Of a stretch of DNA of 64,000 nucleotides, positions 36,559 through 44,353 are shown in pieces; positions within the stretch are counted from its first letter, which is position 1; each line of letters begins with the position of its first letter. The stretch spans positions 322,652-386,651 of the forward strand of contig CAYTGM010000002.1 of assembly GCA_964437365.1 (NCBI GenBank), written 5' to 3'. This DNA comes from CAYTGM01 sp964437365 (lineage in GTDB: Bacteria > Sumerlaeota > Sumerlaeia > SLMS01). The notes under the pieces were generated by a model. The model made no database searches and had not been told where the DNA came from. It saw only the letters and a list, made by a program, of their open reading frames with translations. A program made the position numbers and the translations under genes.

Positions 36559-38718
36559 ATGGTGATGATGCCCCGCCCCCTCCTTGCGCTGGTGATGTGT
36601 TTTGTTCTTTCGGTTTGTGCTTTTGCCACCGATTATTATGTCGATCCCATTAATGGGGATGATGATAATGATGGGTTAACTCCAGGAACGGCCTTTAAGC
36701 AGCCGTCAAAGGCCTGGGAAGCAGCCGGTGACGGCGATCGTGTTTTCATGGTTGCCGGAGGTCTTGATCCCTTCGAAATCTTCGAAGAGGAGAACAGTAA
36801 TGAGGATAAAAGTGTCACGTTCAGCGGAGGCTGGAACCAGGACTTTACCGTACAGGACACGAATACTCCCACTGTGGTTGATGGCGGCGGAATGGACCGG
36901 CCTCTGACCGTTGAAAACATGGGGATGGGTAACATTCAGATCGAGTTTGACAACTTTACATTTACGAACGGAGATGCCTCCGATGAAACAACGGCACCTG
37001 GAAAAGGTGGTGGTATATATAGTCATGGCGTTGACCTGACGATTACGAACTCAACGATTTCCGGTAATAAGGCGATCTCTCAATATGACTCAAACACCTC
37101 TCCAGGCAATGCTGCCGGAGGTGGTATATATGTTATCGGAGGGTCGGTTACGATTCAGAACAGTTCGATTCAGGGGAACTTTGCAGCATTTGTTGATTTC
37201 TCTGATCCCGGTTCTGATCCTAACGGTTCTATTACCTCTTTCCCGGGATTCGGAGGCGGCATCTATCATGAAAACGATGATATGTCTGGCTTCCACGACC
37301 TGACGATTACAGATTCAACTATATCCGGGAACACCGCACAGAATTCAACGCAGGGCGGCGGAGTCTTCTCCATTGATGGATGCGGTGGAGGGATTTTTTC
37401 TCATCAGGCTCCAACGGCTTTAACTGATCCACCTGCATCGATACTCATCCAGAATTTAACGGTGTCCAGCAACGTTGCTAATTCCAGCATTGGAGGTAAT
37501 GGTTTTGGTGGTGGTATCTATCTCAGAAGAGGTGGCTCGGGTAATTTTATCGGTGGAGCAATCGACGTTACCACTTCCACCATTGAGAACAACCTGGCTT
37601 CTTCAGGAGATGGGCTAACGTCTTTTGGTACTGGTGGCCTTGGTGGAGGCTTGTTTCTTGAGGGAGACCGCGGTCCCAGCGTTACGATTACAGATAGTGT
37701 CTTCACAGGTAATGGCGGTAACCAAGGTTCATCGACCGCTTTCGGAACGGGTGGTGCCATCGCCACGGATAATGCCGGCTTTTTGCAAGTTGTTGATTGT
37801 CATTTTGTTGAGAACTTCGGATGTAATGGTTCTTTCGATGGTCGCGGAGGTGCGTTAGACTTGATCGGGACAGCGGCCTCGCTTCTTCGTTGTATCTTTG
37901 ATACAAACATGGCGCTTCTTCCACCTGAGTCTGTCCCTGGAACCTATTTCGGCGACGGAGGTTGTGTTTTCTTTCGCAGTTTCGACAGCTTCGATTCTTT
38001 CCGCGTTGATACCTGTGGCTTCGCGAATAACACGGCGGTCTGCGAGCCAGACAACCTCTTAAGAGGTGCAACCTATCAGGGAAGAGGTGAGGTGTTCTTT
38101 CTCGACAGGCCCAACCCAAGTAGTCGTGAGACTGCTAGAGGAATCTTCACAAACATCTTCTTTGCCAACATGATTGCGAATACCATTGTAAGCGACACAC
38201 CGTCTTCTGATGCTGCCTTCTACACTCAGAAAGGTCGTCTGGCACTCTACAATACTCTCGTCAGTGGTTATGACAGCGTTGTCGAGAATGAAACGGGATT
38301 TGGTTTCTTCACGAATAGCCTGGCAGAAGGAAATACGACATTAGTATCTGGACTGAATACTGAAAACTATGATACGACGACAGACCCCAACTTCAGTCAG
38401 GCGAATGCAGACCTTACCTTTGACGAAGTCGACGGGATTTACAAGATAGGGTCGAATTCCGATGCTATTGATGCGGGCCTGGAGCTTTTCATCCCTGTCG
38501 AACCCGATGATGAGCCCCGCCTCGATATTATTGGCGTCGCGCGCCCTCGCGGTGATGGCTATGATATTGGTTACTTTGAGTCAGCTTTCTCAGCCAGCGG
38601 AGTGACGCTTCCACAGGTCATCAGCCAGGTTCTCGGGGGTGGAGGCTCTGGGGCAGACGCAAATAATGACAATCTCGTTGATGCTGCTGACGCTCAAACG
38701 GTGATTAATTCAAACTGA
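36559..38718 (+). CDS. Secreted right-handed beta-helix protein with GGGIY repeats, choice-of-anchor Q and dockerin-like tail (paralogue 2)
   Basis: I place the start at the ATG at 36,559 (MVMMPRPLLALVMCFVLSVC gives a signal peptide); the longer frame from a TTG at 36,493 adds residues unlike a secretion signal. The mature part opens TDYYVDPINGDDDNDGLT. GGGIYSHG, GGGIYVIG, GGGIYHEN, GGGIFSHQ, GGGIYLRR and GGGLFLEG mark the beta-helix coils in the same order as in the gene before. It ends GADANNDNLVDAADAQTVIN, the same dockerin-like tail, after SDAIDAGLELF and YDIGYFESAF. Tandem duplication followed by divergence is evident. Probably a cell-surface adhesin or scaffold. Confidence 0.88.
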   Translation: MVMMPRPLLALVMCFVLSVCAFATDYYVDPINGDDDNDGLTPGTAFKQPSKAWEAAGDGDRVFMVAGGLDPFEIFEEENSNEDKSVTFSGGWNQDFTVQDTNTPTVVDGGGMDRPLTVENMGMGNIQIEFDNFTFTNGDASDETTAPGKGGGIYSHGVDLTITNSTISGNKAISQYDSNTSPGNAAGGGIYVIGGSVTIQNSSIQGNFAAFVDFSDPGSDPNGSITSFPGFGGGIYHENDDMSGFHDLTITDSTISGNTAQNSTQGGGVFSIDGCGGGIFSHQAPTALTDPPASILIQNLTVSSNVANSSIGGNGFGGGIYLRRGGSGNFIGGAIDVTTSTIENNLASSGDGLTSFGTGGLGGGLFLEGDRGPSVTITDSVFTGNGGNQGSSTAFGTGGAIATDNAGFLQVVDCHFVENFGCNGSFDGRGGALDLIGTAASLLRCIFDTNMALLPPESVPGTYFGDGGCVFFRSFDSFDSFRVDTCGFANNTAVCEPDNLLRGATYQGRGEVFFLDRPNPSSRETARGIFTNIFFANMIANTIVSDTPSSDAAFYTQKGRLALYNTLVSGYDSVVENETGFGFFTNSLAEGNTTLVSGLNTENYDTTTDPNFSQANADLTFDEVDGIYKIGSNSDAIDAGLELFIPVEPDDEPRLDIIGVARPRGDGYDIGYFESAFSASGVTLPQVISQVLGGGGSGADANNDNLVDAADAQTVINSN

Positions 38719-38746
38719 TTGGCTTCAAGATAAGCAAAATCAATAT

Positions 38747-38778
38747 GCCCCCTGTCACCTTCCCACTTGACAGGGGGC
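38747..38778. terminator. Strong hairpin after the beta-helix gene
   Basis: An 11-bp perfect stem, GCCCCCTGTCA / TGACAGGGGGC with a 10-base loop, lies 28 bp after the stop codon. There is no T-run, so termination is likely but not certain. Confidence 0.55.
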
Positions 38779-38938
38779 GGCCTATGAAGATGATTCCACG
38801 CCCGCCGGAGAGTGATCCCTAGGAATTTCAGGCAGCGACCACGCCCGTTACCTCTGTTTGAATGACCAAAGGCGTCCCGGCAAAATCAGGTAAGCGTTGG
38901 TGGACGATTACCTATCTAACTCATAGAGAATCAATGCT

Positions 38939-39409
38939 ATGAAAGCTCCTAAATCGACCCTTCCCCAGTCTGCTGATTACCAGGAAAAATGGTATGTTGT
39001 AGACGCCGAGAATGCCGTCGTCGGCCGCTTGGCCGCTCGCGTCGCGAAACTTATTCGTGGCAAAACTCTTCCGACTTATACTCCTCACCTGGACCCTAAA
39101 GTCCATGTGATCATCAAGAATGCCGACAAGGTTGTCTTCACTGGTAAAAAGCTGAGCGACAAGGTTTACTACCATCACTCAGGCTGGAGAACCGGCGTGA
39201 AGTCAATCACTGCGGAAAAGCTTCTGGAAAAGAAACCAGAGGATGTTCTTCGCAAGGCCATCCACGGCATGCTTCCTAAGAATCGTCTTGGACGTAAACT
39301 TGAGAAGCACGTTCGCATCTACAAGAGCGGTGAATACACCGGTCAGCATGATGCTCAGCAGCCAGAAGTACTGGCCATCGACACTAAGACTGTTAAAGTC
39401 GGCGAATAA
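38939..39409 (+). CDS. rplM: 50S ribosomal protein L13
   Basis: The 156-residue protein shows L13 signatures: KWYVVDAENAVVGRLAARVA, IRGKTLPTYTPHLDPKVHVI, KVYYHHSGWRTGVKS and KAIHGMLPKNRLGRKLEKHV. L13 binds 23S rRNA domain I and is an early assembly protein. It is followed after 19 bp by rpsI, the universal L13-S9 operon. A few extra residues at the N-terminus (MKAPKSTLPQSAD) compared with E. coli are common. Confidence 0.97.
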   Translation: MKAPKSTLPQSADYQEKWYVVDAENAVVGRLAARVAKLIRGKTLPTYTPHLDPKVHVIIKNADKVVFTGKKLSDKVYYHHSGWRTGVKSITAEKLLEKKPEDVLRKAIHGMLPKNRLGRKLEKHVRIYKSGEYTGQHDAQQPEVLAIDTKTVKVGE

Positions 39410-39428
39410 CGAGGAGATATAATAGATT

Positions 39429-39830
39429 ATGGCAACAAAACTTGAACAATACCTCGGAACTGGCCGTCGCAAGTCTGCTGTGGCTCGTGTTTACCTTCGC
39501 CCTGGCAAAGGCAAGTTCCTCGTAAACGGACAGGACTGGAAAAAGTACTTTGGAGATCGCCCTCTGCTTGAGCAGTACATGAGGTCGCCTCTGAAGGAAA
39601 CTCAGACCCTGACCAAATTCGACGTGATTGTGAATGTCTTCGGTGGAGGTCCTAAGGGCCAGGCCGGAGCGATCCGTCATGGAATTGCACGCTCTCTCAT
39701 CAAAGTTGATGCAGAGAACCGTGGTCTTCTGAAGAAAGCTGGATACCTTACCCGTGACTCACGTGTTAAAGAACGTCGCAAGTATGGCTTCCGTAAGGCT
39801 CGTAAGCGCAGCCAGTTCAGCAAGCGTTAA
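39429..39830 (+). CDS. rpsI: 30S ribosomal protein S9
   Basis: The 133-residue protein is S9: GTGRRKSAVARVYLRPGKGK at the start, GQAGAIRHGIARSLIK in the centre and a C-terminal KKAGYLTRDSRVKERRKYG with the SQFSKR end, whose terminal Lys-Arg reaches the P-site tRNA. The start is supported by GAGGAG at 39,411-39,416. It is the second gene of the rplM-rpsI operon and is followed by an intrinsic terminator. Confidence 0.97.
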   Translation: MATKLEQYLGTGRRKSAVARVYLRPGKGKFLVNGQDWKKYFGDRPLLEQYMRSPLKETQTLTKFDVIVNVFGGGPKGQAGAIRHGIARSLIKVDAENRGLLKKAGYLTRDSRVKERRKYGFRKARKRSQFSKR

Positions 39831-39863
39831 TACGCACCTCTTCAGTTCATCTGAAATCAATCG

Positions 39864-39897
39864 CCCCGGTGGAAAGTCTTCCATCGGGGTGTTTTCG
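39864..39897 (+). terminator. Rho-independent terminator of rplM-rpsI
   Basis: Stem CCCCGGTGGAA / TTCCATCGGGG with a 4-base loop and a TGTTTTCG tail, 33 bp after the rpsI stop codon. Confidence 0.85.
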
Positions 39898-39984
39898 TTA
39901 TATACAAAGAGCCCAACCAGGCTGAGTCGCTTTTGTAAGATCGCTCTTGCCCGCATTTCTCACCAGCCATCTACTGCAATGATT

Positions 39985-40472
39985 AACCCTACGAAAGTGC
40001 TCGACCATTCTCTGATGAAAGAGTGTTAGAAAAAGTCTCGGCAGGGGACCAGAGCCCCGGATGGGGCTCTATTTGAATAGCCCGGGGTGACCGAAGGGAA
40101 CCCCGGGTAGAGAGAATGATTGCTTGGTCCCCGAAGGAGGCCAACAAGGCCGTCAGATGATTGTGACAATGCGAGTTGAATCTATATGAAACGCGCGTAG
40201 ACAAATAGACCAAGGATCTTCGTTCGCCCCCTTCTGGGACGGCTATGTATACACACCTACCCCAGGTTCCCTGCGGTCACCCGGGGCTATTCATATTCGA
40301 CCCCATCCGGGGCCGCTGGACAGCAGTGGACGCATGGTTGACACGCGGGAGCCATTTCAACATTAAAAATACATCCGCCCGGATCCGCTGGTTTTGAACG
40401 TCACTCTAGAAAACCCTCTAGCACGGGTAACTCAGGAACTTTCTCGTAGCTTATGGCTTGTCAGAAATTCTG
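39985..40472 (+). repeat. Left copy of the direct repeat flanking the cassette array (about 270 bp, with a nested element)
   Basis: Its ends match the region 46,188-46,455: GTGCTCGACCATTCTCTGAT here versus a closely similar start there, GGACCAGAGCCCCGGATGGG in both, GGACGCATGGTTGACACGCG in both, and a shared ending around TCAGAAAT. The left copy is longer because a 218-bp element with its own inverted ends is nested in the centre. Beyond it, 40,473-40,804 contains no gene I can support. Confidence 0.85.
40075..40292. mobile_element. Nested MITE-like element with 32-33-bp terminal inverted repeats
   Basis: GAATAGCCCGGGGTGACC (from 40,075) and GGTCACCCGGGGCTATTC (ending 40,292) are inverted, and the match continues inward (CGAAGGGAACC with GGTTCCCTGCG). 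No open reading frame of note lies between. The otherwise matching right-hand copy of the flanking repeat lacks it, which gives an empty-site comparison. Confidence 0.75.
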
Positions 40473-40804
40473 GCTGTCGACGAACCATGTGGCCAGAGGC
40501 TCTGGCTGCTGGCAAGAGCTGTCAGGTTGTCAATTGTCCTCATGCATCGCTTCCAACCTTTATTCTCTACAACTACTCCTGGCCGCCGGTCCAGGCAGTC
40601 CAGAATCTGAACCGCAAGACTGATCGCATATATTTATATTTCAGGCGTCTGCACACAAAGTGTCTTAGGGCGGAGTTGCTTAGAGATAATGAATCTCTCA
40701 CACATTCTCAGTACCTAAGAAGCTTTGGGGAGAGGTTCTTCATGTAATGCAGAAACTGGCTTGTCGTCCATTTGGAAGAAACAGCCGTTAAGTATATCAA
40801 GAAT

Positions 40805-40875
40805 ACGTAACAAATGCTGTTGACAGTCAATCAAAACCACAGAAACAAAAGAAATCATTGAATAACTTGTTAGCG
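40805..40875 (+). other. Candidate attI or degenerate attC at the head of the cassette array
   Basis: ACGTAAC (40,805-40,811) and GTTAGCG (40,869-40,875) flank the start of the first cassette with the same core polarity as the ten attC sites. Inner arms pair poorly (only CTTGTTAGC against GTAACAA is good), which fits attI or a worn attC. A TTGACA at 40,820 might be part of a cassette promoter, but no good -10 follows at 17 bp. Confidence 0.4.
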
Positions 40876-40887
40876 CAAAGAAACTGA

Positions 40888-41427
40888 ATGAGACTCCGCA
40901 TCTACATCGAAGCCACAGATAGCGAGAAAGAAAAGACAGTCGCAGCAATCGACGCACATCTCGCGACTCTTGGTGAGATTTCGGAGCGGCAGTCTGTGCC
41001 ATACTGGAAGGTCCCTGTATTTACCGAAGTGCTGAGGGTGTTTTCACCTCGGCTCGAGCCCTCCCAGATATTCGCCGACACAATGAGATTTCTAGGCACT
41101 GGATGGACACACGACGACGAAACTGCGCATCTAACCAAGGTAAATGCTGCAGAATTTACGTTTCCCGGCATTCGAGACATATTCTTGGACATCGAACCAC
41201 TCGACTGGGGGCGCGATTCAGGGGTGATACCGCGCTTTACTTTTGAGGATGTGGTCACCATCGCAGTTGGTAAAGGCGATCTTTCGGATCACGCTGGGAA
41301 GACGGCTACGATAAAGGGGCATTCTTTTGATCGCCACAACACGAAGACTTGGAGCTACGCTATTGAGATCGAAGGTGAGCCTTATCTTCACTCCGCAGAT
41401 GAAAGTGCACTCAAACCCAAGCGCTAA
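40888..41427 (+). CDS. Cassette 1 protein, unknown
   Basis: The 179-residue protein begins 13 bp after the leading recombination site and its last codons run into attC1. MRLRIYIEATDSEKEKTVAA suggests an alpha/beta N-terminal fold; EWFPG-type motifs are absent. FPGIRDIFLDIEPLDWGRDS and the closing HSADESALKPKR show no family I know. No signal peptide or membrane helix. As is typical for cassettes, the gene has no promoter of its own that I can see. Confidence 0.7.
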   Translation: MRLRIYIEATDSEKEKTVAAIDAHLATLGEISERQSVPYWKVPVFTEVLRVFSPRLEPSQIFADTMRFLGTGWTHDDETAHLTKVNAAEFTFPGIRDIFLDIEPLDWGRDSGVIPRFTFEDVVTIAVGKGDLSDHAGKTATIKGHSFDRHNTKTWSYAIEIEGEPYLHSADESALKPKR

Positions 41428-41481
41428 CAAGGCGCCACAGTCGGACGTGGCTACGCCACGCCGCTGCGCTTTTGGTTATGT
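41422..41481 (+). other. attC1
   Basis: Opens CGCTAAC and closes GTTATGT, with arms GCGCCACAGTCGGACGTGG and CCACGCCGCTGCGC pairing imperfectly around a short loop. Length 60 bp, overlapping the preceding stop codon. Confidence 0.8.
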
Positions 41482-41500
41482 GGCTATAAACGGATAGGTC

Positions 41501-41863
41501 ATGCCAGGTTTATACAGAAAAGGCGAAACATATGTTTGCACTATCGTGACTGGACCAAGTCACGTGTTTCTAGGTTTGAGGTTGTCCGAGTCAGCAGTTC
41601 AAAGCATAGAGTTTCTAAAGCTTCAGCCTAGTGGTTCGTGCTCCCATGGTGAGCTAGATGAAAATGAAATTTCAAATGCTATTAGCCAAGCAGTAGAGCA
41701 TGCCGCCAGCGAGTTTGGCGTCGAGTTTTTCGTAAAGTATATTGAGTATGTGGCAAACGATAGTCCTGGGTACGAAACATATCAGCAAGCAGCGCGGTGT
41801 ATTTTCAGAGGTATCATTCAGAAGAATGAGTTCAAAGTAATCAATGAAAGTGATGCCACATAA
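41501..41863 (+). CDS. Cassette 2 protein, unknown
   Basis: The 120-residue protein starts 19 bp after attC1. It is soluble, with a beta-rich start (GETYVCTIVTGPSHVFLGL) and a helical middle (NEISNAISQAVEHAASEFGV), then SPGYETYQQAARCIFRGIIQ. Acidic overall, no motif I can name. Its stop codon lies within attC2. Confidence 0.7.
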   Translation: MPGLYRKGETYVCTIVTGPSHVFLGLRLSESAVQSIEFLKLQPSGSCSHGELDENEISNAISQAVEHAASEFGVEFFVKYIEYVANDSPGYETYQQAARCIFRGIIQKNEFKVINESDAT

Positions 41864-41971
41864 CAATGCAATAAACACGGATAAACAGCTCCGCGGCCTT
41901 TTTTCCGGTTCGTTTCACTCTACCGTAAAAGACACTGCTCCGTTGTTTCCCGGTTATTTATGTCGTTAGGT
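41858..41971 (+). other. attC2
   Basis: Opens ACATAAC, closes GTTAGGT; the outer arms TAACAATGCAATAAACACGG and CCGGTTATTTATGTCGTTA pair imperfectly. 114 bp, a long attC with a large extrahelical centre. Confidence 0.85.
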
Positions 41972-41979
41972 AAATAAAT

Positions 41980-42501
41980 ATGGCAAACGAACAATATGTC
42001 TTCATCAGCGAAAAAGCGATTCCAAGTCGTCAGGAGTGGCAAGAATCTATTGATGCCCTTGGATATGACTTTCAGTTGGACTCTGAACTAAAACCAAAAG
42101 AAGATTCAGGCTATTCGCCATGCAAGCTTGAGGGGAAAGAAACAGGAATAGAAATTTATTATCGACCAGTTACCGAGTTGGTCGACGATCCTTCGGAAAT
42201 CGAAGAATTAACAAAAGGAAGAGATTATTGCATTTCGTTTAGATGGGGCGGCTCTATGGCAGAGTGCGCATGCGCAATTATTGCTTCTGCAGCCTTAATA
42301 AAGAATTTTGATGGAGTCGTTTCCTACGAATTCGAAGAACCTGCCGACCTAGAATCACTAATCAAGGACTTGGAGTTCACGATACCAGAAGCCAGAGAAG
42401 AACTGTCATCCAAGAAACCAATCCAGGTAGAAAAAGCTGTAAGCAGCTCAAGTTCAGAACCTGAGCCTAAGAGTCAACCATGGTGGAAGTTCTGGAAATG
42501 A
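41980..42501 (+). CDS. Cassette 3 protein with a Trp-rich C-terminal tail, unknown
   Basis: The 173-residue protein begins 9 bp after attC2. The core (PSRQEWQESIDALGYDFQLD and GIEIYYRPVTELVDDPSEIE) is a small alpha/beta domain; GGSMAECACAIIASAALIK is a hydrophobic central helix. After a Ser/Glu/Pro-rich linker it ends QPWWKFWK, an aromatic-basic tail of the sort that inserts at a membrane surface. Function unknown. Confidence 0.75.
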   Translation: MANEQYVFISEKAIPSRQEWQESIDALGYDFQLDSELKPKEDSGYSPCKLEGKETGIEIYYRPVTELVDDPSEIEELTKGRDYCISFRWGGSMAECACAIIASAALIKNFDGVVSYEFEEPADLESLIKDLEFTIPEAREELSSKKPIQVEKAVSSSSSEPEPKSQPWWKFWK

Positions 42502-42504
42502 AAG

Positions 42505-42577
42505 ACCTAACAAGGCAGTGGTATCAACTCCGGTTCACGCTCCGCACTTCACTCCGTGATACACTTTGACGTTGGGC
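42505..42577 (+). other. attC3
   Basis: Opens ACCTAAC, closes GTTGGGC. Arms AAGGCAGTGGTATCAA and GTGATACACTTTGAC pair imperfectly. 73 bp. One of the clearest sites. Confidence 0.9.
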
Positions 42578-42585
42578 ATAGCAAA

Positions 42586-43029
42586 GTGAACGACTCTGCG
42601 TGGACAAACTATAGATTTGATGATCGCCCGTACTCCGTGCTAAAGATGGCGCCATCTGAATACATAGAATTCCTTCAATCAGTCAAGTCGCGCCTGAGGC
42701 AAGAAGCGCTTATTCCCAATGATGTACTTGTGGATATTGAAAATAATGAAATGATTCACGATCTCTCGTTGCTCCAAGAGGTTAACCATGAATTACACAC
42801 CATTAGGGCAAGATGGTTTTCCGGCCAAACAATTGATGAGTATTGGCCCGACAATCTTCTGGTGATTGGCAGGTCAGGATGCGGCGATTACTACTGCATT
42901 TCCACAGACAAGGCTTTCTCTGGTGTGAAAGAATATGACCACGAAGAGGGCGTGCTGAAAACAGCAACGAATAGCATTTCAGAATATTATGAATACATCA
43001 TGAAAGAGGTCCGTGATGAGTACCTCTAG
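42586..43029 (+). CDS. Cassette 4: SMI1/KNR4 (SUKH)-like protein
   Basis: I start at the GTG at 42,586, after attC3; a longer frame from 42,556 would begin inside the site. The 147 residues match the SUKH fold: YWPDNLLVIGRSGCGDYYCI followed by GVKEYDHEEGVLKTATNSIS and a final helix EYYEYIMKEVRDEYL. SUKH proteins are commonly immunity proteins against contact-dependent or polymorphic toxins; no toxin gene is adjacent here. Others in the family are housekeeping proteins. Confidence 0.75.
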   Translation: MNDSAWTNYRFDDRPYSVLKMAPSEYIEFLQSVKSRLRQEALIPNDVLVDIENNEMIHDLSLLQEVNHELHTIRARWFSGQTIDEYWPDNLLVIGRSGCGDYYCISTDKAFSGVKEYDHEEGVLKTATNSISEYYEYIMKEVRDEYL

Positions 43030-43036
43030 GATAAAT

Positions 43037-43098
43037 GCCCAACAAGGCGATTCAGAAGGGACGCCGCTTCGCGGCGCCCCTGATCTATAACGTTAAAA
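43037..43098 (+). other. attC4
   Basis: Opens GCCCAAC, closes GTTAAAA; arms GGCGATTCAGAAGGG and CCCCTGATCTATAAC enclose a perfect GCGGCG-type hairpin (GCCGCTTCGCGGC). 62 bp. Confidence 0.85.
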
Positions 43099-43110
43099 GA
43101 AGAGAATAAA

Positions 43111-43335
43111 CCACCGATTGGCGCCGATGAACACCGATAGCCCCTTCTACAAAGCAGGGTCTGATAGACTGGCTGGTTGCGCGATGGAAGTTCATGCAGG
43201 GATAGGCAAGATACTCAATATCTCAAGATCGCTCGATACCGACTGGGGTATATTATAAACTTCAAACACCCACCATTGAAGTGGAAACGGGTTGTCAGAT
43301 CAAAAGAATCGGTGTTAATCAGTGCCAATCGGCGG
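43111..43335. mobile_element. 225-bp inverted-repeat element inside cassette 5
   Basis: CCACCGATTGGCGCCGATGA (43,111 onward) and its inverted partner around ATCGGTGTTAATCAGTGCCA (43,308-43,335) match at 24 of 28 positions. The arms contain CCGAT repeats. No open reading frame lies between. It separates attC4 from the cassette 5 gene and explains why that gene starts more than 300 bp after its site. The rest of the gap (43,336-43,400) is unremarkable. Confidence 0.7.
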
Positions 43336-43400
43336 TTGTAAATCTTCTAAGAAATCAAGCCAGCGGCCGGAGCCGCTGCCCTCAGTGACAGGTATGTAAA

Positions 43401-43781
43401 ATGGTATTGAACCTCATCGTTCTGCGCTCTCTAGATATGGAGGATCTCGCCCAATTCTATAGCGCGCTCTTTGATCGACCACTGGAGAAGCATAGACATG
43501 GTAGCGGACCTGAACACTTTGGCACGGAACTGGGAAACCTCGTTTTTGAGATATATCCAAAGAGAAGTGAATCTGATGACACGACCTCAGTGCGGTTAGG
43601 TTTCCTCGTGGAGGATGTTGAGAAGGTGCATGATAGAATATCCCGCTTCCCCATTAGAATTATTTCAAGCCCCAAGTCATCCCCATGGGGAATTCGAATG
43701 GTCTTTGATGATCCCGAGGGGCATAGAATTGAACTCACTCAGCCTCTGCCAACGGCGAATGAAGCTTCGAGAAACGGATAG
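43401..43781 (+). CDS. Cassette 5: VOC (glyoxalase/bleomycin-resistance fold) protein
   Basis: The 126-residue protein is a single vicinal-oxygen-chelate domain: LIVLRSLDMEDLAQFYSALF at the start, EHFGTELGNLVFEIYPKR in the middle, LGFLVEDVEKVHDRISRFPI, and WGIRMVFDDPEGHRIELTQP at the end. Metal-ligand positions are plausible (His in EHFG, Glu in HRIEL). Such proteins may be small-molecule resistance proteins or isomerases; the substrate is not predictable. The nearest cassette with a recognisable biochemical fold. Confidence 0.85.
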   Translation: MVLNLIVLRSLDMEDLAQFYSALFDRPLEKHRHGSGPEHFGTELGNLVFEIYPKRSESDDTTSVRLGFLVEDVEKVHDRISRFPIRIISSPKSSPWGIRMVFDDPEGHRIELTQPLPTANEASRNG

Positions 43782-43884
43782 ATTCTGATGGCATTTGATC
43801 TTCTCTCAGAAATAATGACTCTAACGGAACTTTTTGAAAGAGCAGATTTTTTATCGTTACTCTAAAGAACAAACTGAACAAGTC

Positions 43885-43936
43885 GCCTAACTAGGTGCTC
43901 ATGCGGACGTGCTGACGCACGACACTCAAATTTGGC
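43885..43936 (+). other. attC5 (degenerate 3' box)
   Basis: Opens GCCTAAC; the closing box reads ATTTGGC where GTTTGGC is expected, so the G at the crossover point has become A. Arms GGTGCTCATGCGGACGTGC and GCACGACACTCAAA pair weakly. 52 bp. It may no longer recombine. Confidence 0.6.
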
Positions 43937-43951
43937 GTGTGGGATATAGAA

Positions 43952-44275
43952 ATGGGCCTGCAAACCGAGAGATTAATCGGCATTCTCGATGACCTGATAG
44001 CTCTGCTCAGATCTGATAACGAAACTCATTGGTCAGCATGGATGGCTAGAGCGAAAGCTAGACTGGAGAATTCAGACTACTCGGGAATTGAGTATCTACT
44101 TGGCGCATACGGTGGCATGAGCTCATTTAATGATTTGATTATTTGCCAGAGAATTGAGAACGGAACTTTTGTTTGGACAGACCAAAGTAAAATGAAGAAC
44201 GATAGATTAGATGACTTACGATCACAGGCCTGGGAGTTGGCAATTTCCATTAAGCATAACCATAAAATTAAGTAA
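43952..44275 (+). CDS. Cassette 6: DUF6966-like protein
   Basis: The 107-residue protein starts at the ATG at 43,952, 15 bp after attC5 (a GTG at 43,937 is also in frame). Its core HWSAWMARAKARLENSDYSG then IEYLLGAYGGMSSFNDLIIC is the pattern I associate with DUF6966, a small helical domain of unknown function often found in mobile contexts. No catalytic residues are obvious. The last residues run to the edge of attC6. Confidence 0.65.
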   Translation: MGLQTERLIGILDDLIALLRSDNETHWSAWMARAKARLENSDYSGIEYLLGAYGGMSSFNDLIICQRIENGTFVWTDQSKMKNDRLDDLRSQAWELAISIKHNHKIK

Positions 44276-44276
44276 A

Positions 44277-44342
44277 CCTGAACAAGTTGATACAGCCAAT
44301 TTACTCCCTGCGGTCGTTCTTGGCTGATCATTAACGTTATCA
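44277..44342 (+). other. attC6
   Basis: Opens CCTGAAC (box weak), closes GTTATCA; arms AAGTTGATACAGCCAA and TTGGCTGATCATTAACG pair well. 66 bp. Confidence 0.8.
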
Positions 44343-44353
44343 ATGAAATAGAT

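Noticed and set aside
40394..40747. 117-residue plus-strand reading frame ahead of the cassette array
   Set aside because: It starts inside the flanking direct repeat, has no ribosome-binding site and its composition is unlike a protein. No integrase features.
43788..43865. 25-codon frame after the VOC gene
   Set aside because: Too short to support, without motif; probably spacer before attC5.
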